From Planctomycetota bacterium (GTDB lineage Bacteria; Planctomycetota; Phycisphaerae; Sedimentisphaerales; Anaerobacaceae), in NCBI GenBank assembly GCA_020351025.1, contig CP070728.1:1554321-1607181 (forward strand): a stretch of 52,861 nt of DNA, read 5' to 3'. A program made the translations under genes and the position numbers. Below the pieces are notes generated by a model, which saw only the letters and a list, made by a program, of their open reading frames with translations, did not search any database and was not told where the DNA came from. Of the stretch, positions 50,697-52,861 are shown in pieces. Numbering within the stretch: the stretch's first letter is position 1; each line of letters starts with the position of its first letter.

Positions 50697-50840
50697 ATGA
50701 GGGGGGCACTGCTTTCAGCCTCGCACTTTTATATTAACTACGATGGGTTGGTTTTGCCGGATATCAGCGTTTCATCCATAGAGCAGACCAAAAAGACGGC
50801 CATTCGTGTAAAGCTTAGTGAAGACCCTGGAGAAAATTAG
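50697..50840 (+). CDS. Possible 47-residue open frame
   Basis: ATG at 50697 opens a frame reading MRGALLSASHFYINYDGLVL and later KKTAIRVKLSEDPGEN, ending three bases before the opposing activator gene. It has a protein-like composition but no ribosome-binding site; AAGGGG is about 25 bases too far upstream. It may be a relic of a larger gene. No family recognised. Confidence 0.25.
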   Translation: MRGALLSASHFYINYDGLVLPDISVSSIEQTKKTAIRVKLSEDPGEN

Positions 50841-50843
50841 TCT

Positions 50844-51902
50844 TTAGCCGCTTGTTTTTTTCTCTGTCGCGGAAATGTTCAATTTTTCAATGAGGCGGTT
50901 TAGTTTTCGACGTTCAATTCCAAGTATTTTTGCAGCAGCGATTTTGCGCCCCCTGGTGAATTCAAGGGTCTGTGTAATAATCTTGCGCTGCACATCGTCA
51001 AGTGTAAGTAACTCGTGTCTTGGGTAAGGTGAAGGTTCAGCGATTATGACCTCGAAAGGCATGGCGGCAGGTTGAATTTCCCGGCTGGTGGTCAGAACAT
51101 AGGCACGTTCCATAGCATTAGCAACTTCACGGACATTACCGGGCCAGTTATAATTCAAAAGAAGTTCTTTTACAGCAGGGCTAAGCACCTTGGGCGGTTC
51201 GTTGTAAAAGGCTGCCTGGTTTGCGAGAAAATATTCCGCCAAAGAAAGAATATCTTCTTTGCGATGGCGAAGAGGTGGAACCTCAAGATTAACCACATTT
51301 AACCGATAATATAAATCGGCACGAAACTTGCCTTCTTCGACCAAACCTCGCAGGTCACAGTTGGTAGCACACAAAACGCGTACATCAATAGGATAAGCTT
51401 TTGTTGAGCCAAGAGGTGTTACAGCGTTCTCCTGTAGAACGCGCAACAGCTTAGCTTGCAATGCCAGCGGAATCTCACTTATTTCATCGAAGAAAATTGT
51501 GCCACCATCAGCTGCTCTGAAAAAACCCAGCGTGCTGTCAACAGCGCCGGTAAACGCGCCCCTTATGTGCCCAAACAATTGACTTTCAAACAACTGCCCA
51601 GTTAGAGTGGTGCAATCGACAGGAACAAAAACCTTATCGGCGCGCTTGCTTAGATTATGAATTTGGCGTGCAACCATCTCTTTGCCCACCCCAGTCTCGC
51701 CGGTTATTATCACCGCACACTCGCGGGCGGCAATGGCTTTAACCGCCTTGAGTATCAAAGCAAGCGCATCAGAGCGCCCGACAAATTCAACAGCGCCGCT
51801 TTGGTCCCCATCAAATATGGAAAAACCCGCCTGCACAGTTCTAAAACGCTTATTGAATACCGGCGTATCACCTCGCCTTGAACCACCGCTGTCCTGAGTC
51901 AT
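50844..51902 (-). CDS. Sigma-54-dependent transcriptional activator without receiver domain
   Basis: A 352-residue enhancer-binding protein. The AAA+ domain begins with FVGRSDALALILKAVKAIA and has Walker A GETGVGKEMV, the sigma-54 contact loop GAFTGA, Walker B GGTIFFDEIS and 'NYNWPGNVREVANAMERAYV'. A Fis-type helix-turn-helix ends the protein (TRGRKIAAAKILGIERRKLN). About 30 residues precede the AAA+ core, too short for a receiver domain, so control must come from other proteins; the pseudo-receiver encoded next is a candidate. The start at 51902 is chosen; an in-frame GTG at 51950 would add 16 residues. It needs RpoN, not encoded in this window. A strong terminator follows. Confidence 0.93.
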   Translation of the reverse strand: MTQDSGGSRRGDTPVFNKRFRTVQAGFSIFDGDQSGAVEFVGRSDALALILKAVKAIAARECAVIITGETGVGKEMVARQIHNLSKRADKVFVPVDCTTLTGQLFESQLFGHIRGAFTGAVDSTLGFFRAADGGTIFFDEISEIPLALQAKLLRVLQENAVTPLGSTKAYPIDVRVLCATNCDLRGLVEEGKFRADLYYRLNVVNLEVPPLRHRKEDILSLAEYFLANQAAFYNEPPKVLSPAVKELLLNYNWPGNVREVANAMERAYVLTTSREIQPAAMPFEVIIAEPSPYPRHELLTLDDVQRKIITQTLEFTRGRKIAAAKILGIERRKLNRLIEKLNISATEKKTSG

Positions 51903-52677
51903 TAGCCCTACAACAACTCTCTCTGCGGGTACAAGGAATATCACCCTCACACCCTAATAACAACATTTTGGGTGGTGAGATTTAACCCCAATCGGAGAGC
52001 AGGGGTAATCTCTCCCACTTCTCATAATTTAAAAAAAGCTTAATATTTTGTGATAAAAAAGTCAAGAAAAATTATCGGACGCTTATAGTTTTTTCCCTAA
52101 AAATCAAACAAATCGGAGCCCAAAGCCCCCCTAAAATTGGGAACAGAGATTGCAAGCCCTTAGTACATATTATGTTATGGTTCTTGACAAAAAACTTAAG
52201 CTCGGGCAAATACCACAAGTAGCCTATATTAACATTTTCAAGCCAAGCAATGCCAAAATCGTGTGCGAAATTGCCGATTCAGACCTCAAATTAAGCTTAT
52301 GCCGAGCGGGAATTTACTTTTTTTCAGGCTTTACGCTCAGGCTCCTCACGCCTGCAGTTCCCCCCGTAGAGATATAAAAATTAAGGCCTCTTTGCTAATG
52401 CGAGATAAAAACAAGTGTAACAAGGCCAAATTGACAAGTATATCATTCAATAGGTCAAAACGAAGCTTAAACGTGAGCGTTGCCGTCCGCATTATCAGAG
52501 TCCAAAGCGGAATTATTTACAGCAGAAATCGCTATCGAGCCATCAGCATTTTGAGCTGGGCAATTCTCCACCAATCTTTGGGACAGTTATTTTACACAGG
52601 GAAATGTACACCAGCGGGGCAGGTATGATATAATATTTTTATAAACAGAAATATCTCATTGAAATTTTAGATAAGTA
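51903..52677. other. Divergent gap between the activator and the right-edge membrane protein
   Basis: No gene is supported; short frames such as 52263-52628 have no ribosome-binding site or family pattern. An imperfect hairpin GAGATT..ACCCC/GGGGTAATCTC (51977-52012) lies upstream of the activator start. On the plus strand TGGGAACAGAGATTGCA (52138-52154) has a perfect sigma-54 -12 half and a partial -24. TGTACA (52605-52610) and TATAAT (52629-52634), 18 bases apart, may be a promoter for the right-edge gene. Confidence 0.35.
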
Positions 52678-52861
52678 ATGTTGAATTTGTCCCGAAAATC
52701 AACAAGTGCAAACCTGAGCGAACCGATTAAAAATCTTATTTTCTTTATTCTGTTCTACCTGTATCTCTGGCTCAAAATAGACCCGCGTCTTATTTATCAC
52801 GGCGGCGGAGTCATTACAAATTTTCCCGTTTTTTACCGCACCTGGGACTTTTTCCTGCAGT
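52678..52861 (+). CDS. Membrane protein, N-terminal part only (right edge)
   Basis: An open frame from ATG 52678 to the edge (61 codons) with one hydrophobic helix (NLIFFILFYLYLWLKIDPRL) and the following phrase IYHGGGVITNFPVFYRTWDF. Similar N-termini occur in large polytopic planctomycete membrane proteins (I recall DUF6057), but this is uncertain. There is no strong ribosome-binding site (TAAG) and a candidate promoter is at 52605-52634. The function cannot be told from this fragment. Confidence 0.55.
   Translation, partial: MLNLSRKSTSANLSEPIKNLIFFILFYLYLWLKIDPRLIYHGGGVITNFPVFYRTWDFFLQ

Noticed and set aside
52263-52628. 121-codon plus-strand frame near the right edge
   Set aside because: No ribosome-binding site or domain; Arg/Ser/Lys-rich product typical of out-of-frame translation.

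Overview
The window looks like a planctomycete chromosome, most likely the class Phycisphaerae (Sedimentisphaerales-like). No ribosomal RNA is present to prove this. The inference rests on a planctomycete-style type IV pilus cluster with a ParA ATPase inside it, many uroporphyrinogen-decarboxylase-fold proteins beside sodium:solute symporters, an enlarged zinc-ribbon signal peptidase I, a GyrA with an unusual quinolone region, and an interspersed 'MQNKPN'-type repeat that I recall from such genomes. Base composition is moderate and genes lie on both strands.

Layout. (1) 1-2062, minus strand: a nucleotidyltransferase translationally coupled to a galactokinase-family GHMP kinase that runs off the left edge. 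(2) 2491-9787, plus: two SSS-family symporters, a small membrane companion and three divergent URO-D-fold proteins, plus two gene fossils (the 3' end of a symporter and the N-terminus of a nucleotidyltransferase). (3) 10340-23672, plus: a type IV pilus/type II secretion-like assembly cluster: PilB, PilC, major pilin, PilV-, PilW- and two PilX-like minor pilins, PilM, PilN, PilO, ParA, a PilP/GspC-like protein and the secretin PilQ. A strong hairpin separates the major pilin from the minor ones. (4) 23754-28567: MscS channel, DUF4139 protein, DUF4405 membrane protein with an apparent AUA start, HNH endonuclease, cold-shock protein and HU-type protein. (5) 29344-36559, plus: signal peptidase I, a membrane protein sharing the PilP-like C-terminal domain, GyrA and DNA polymerase III delta. 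(6) 36937-41967, minus: a YfiR/two-component operon ending in a kinase-like protein without the phospho-accepting histidine.

(7) 42432-44580, minus: tRNA-Ser, TadA, tRNA-Glu, tRNA-Met, a DUF3568 protein, a Rho-N/SAP microprotein and an internally deleted GNAT mini-protein. (8) 44853-48110, plus: pyruvate phosphate dikinase behind a near-consensus promoter, a basic micropeptide and a DUF6868 membrane protein. (9) 48525-49884: interspersed repeats, tRNA-His, then a tandem array of about 120-bp units. Each unit has two hairpins and a polypyrimidine tract when read on the minus strand. (10) 49947-51902, minus: a pseudo-receiver and a sigma-54 enhancer-binding protein. A membrane protein starts at the right edge.

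The observation I rate highest is the tandem hairpin array at 49344-49859. All four non-canonical pairs identified in its helices are A.C mismatches on the plus strand but G.U wobbles on the minus strand, and one pair covaries. It follows the pseudo-receiver gene and a 50-codon open frame with a near-perfect Shine-Dalgarno sequence. This layout resembles tandem anti-Shine-Dalgarno small RNA arrays and may be an undescribed regulatory RNA system. All function statements come from reading the sequence; no search or folding program was run.
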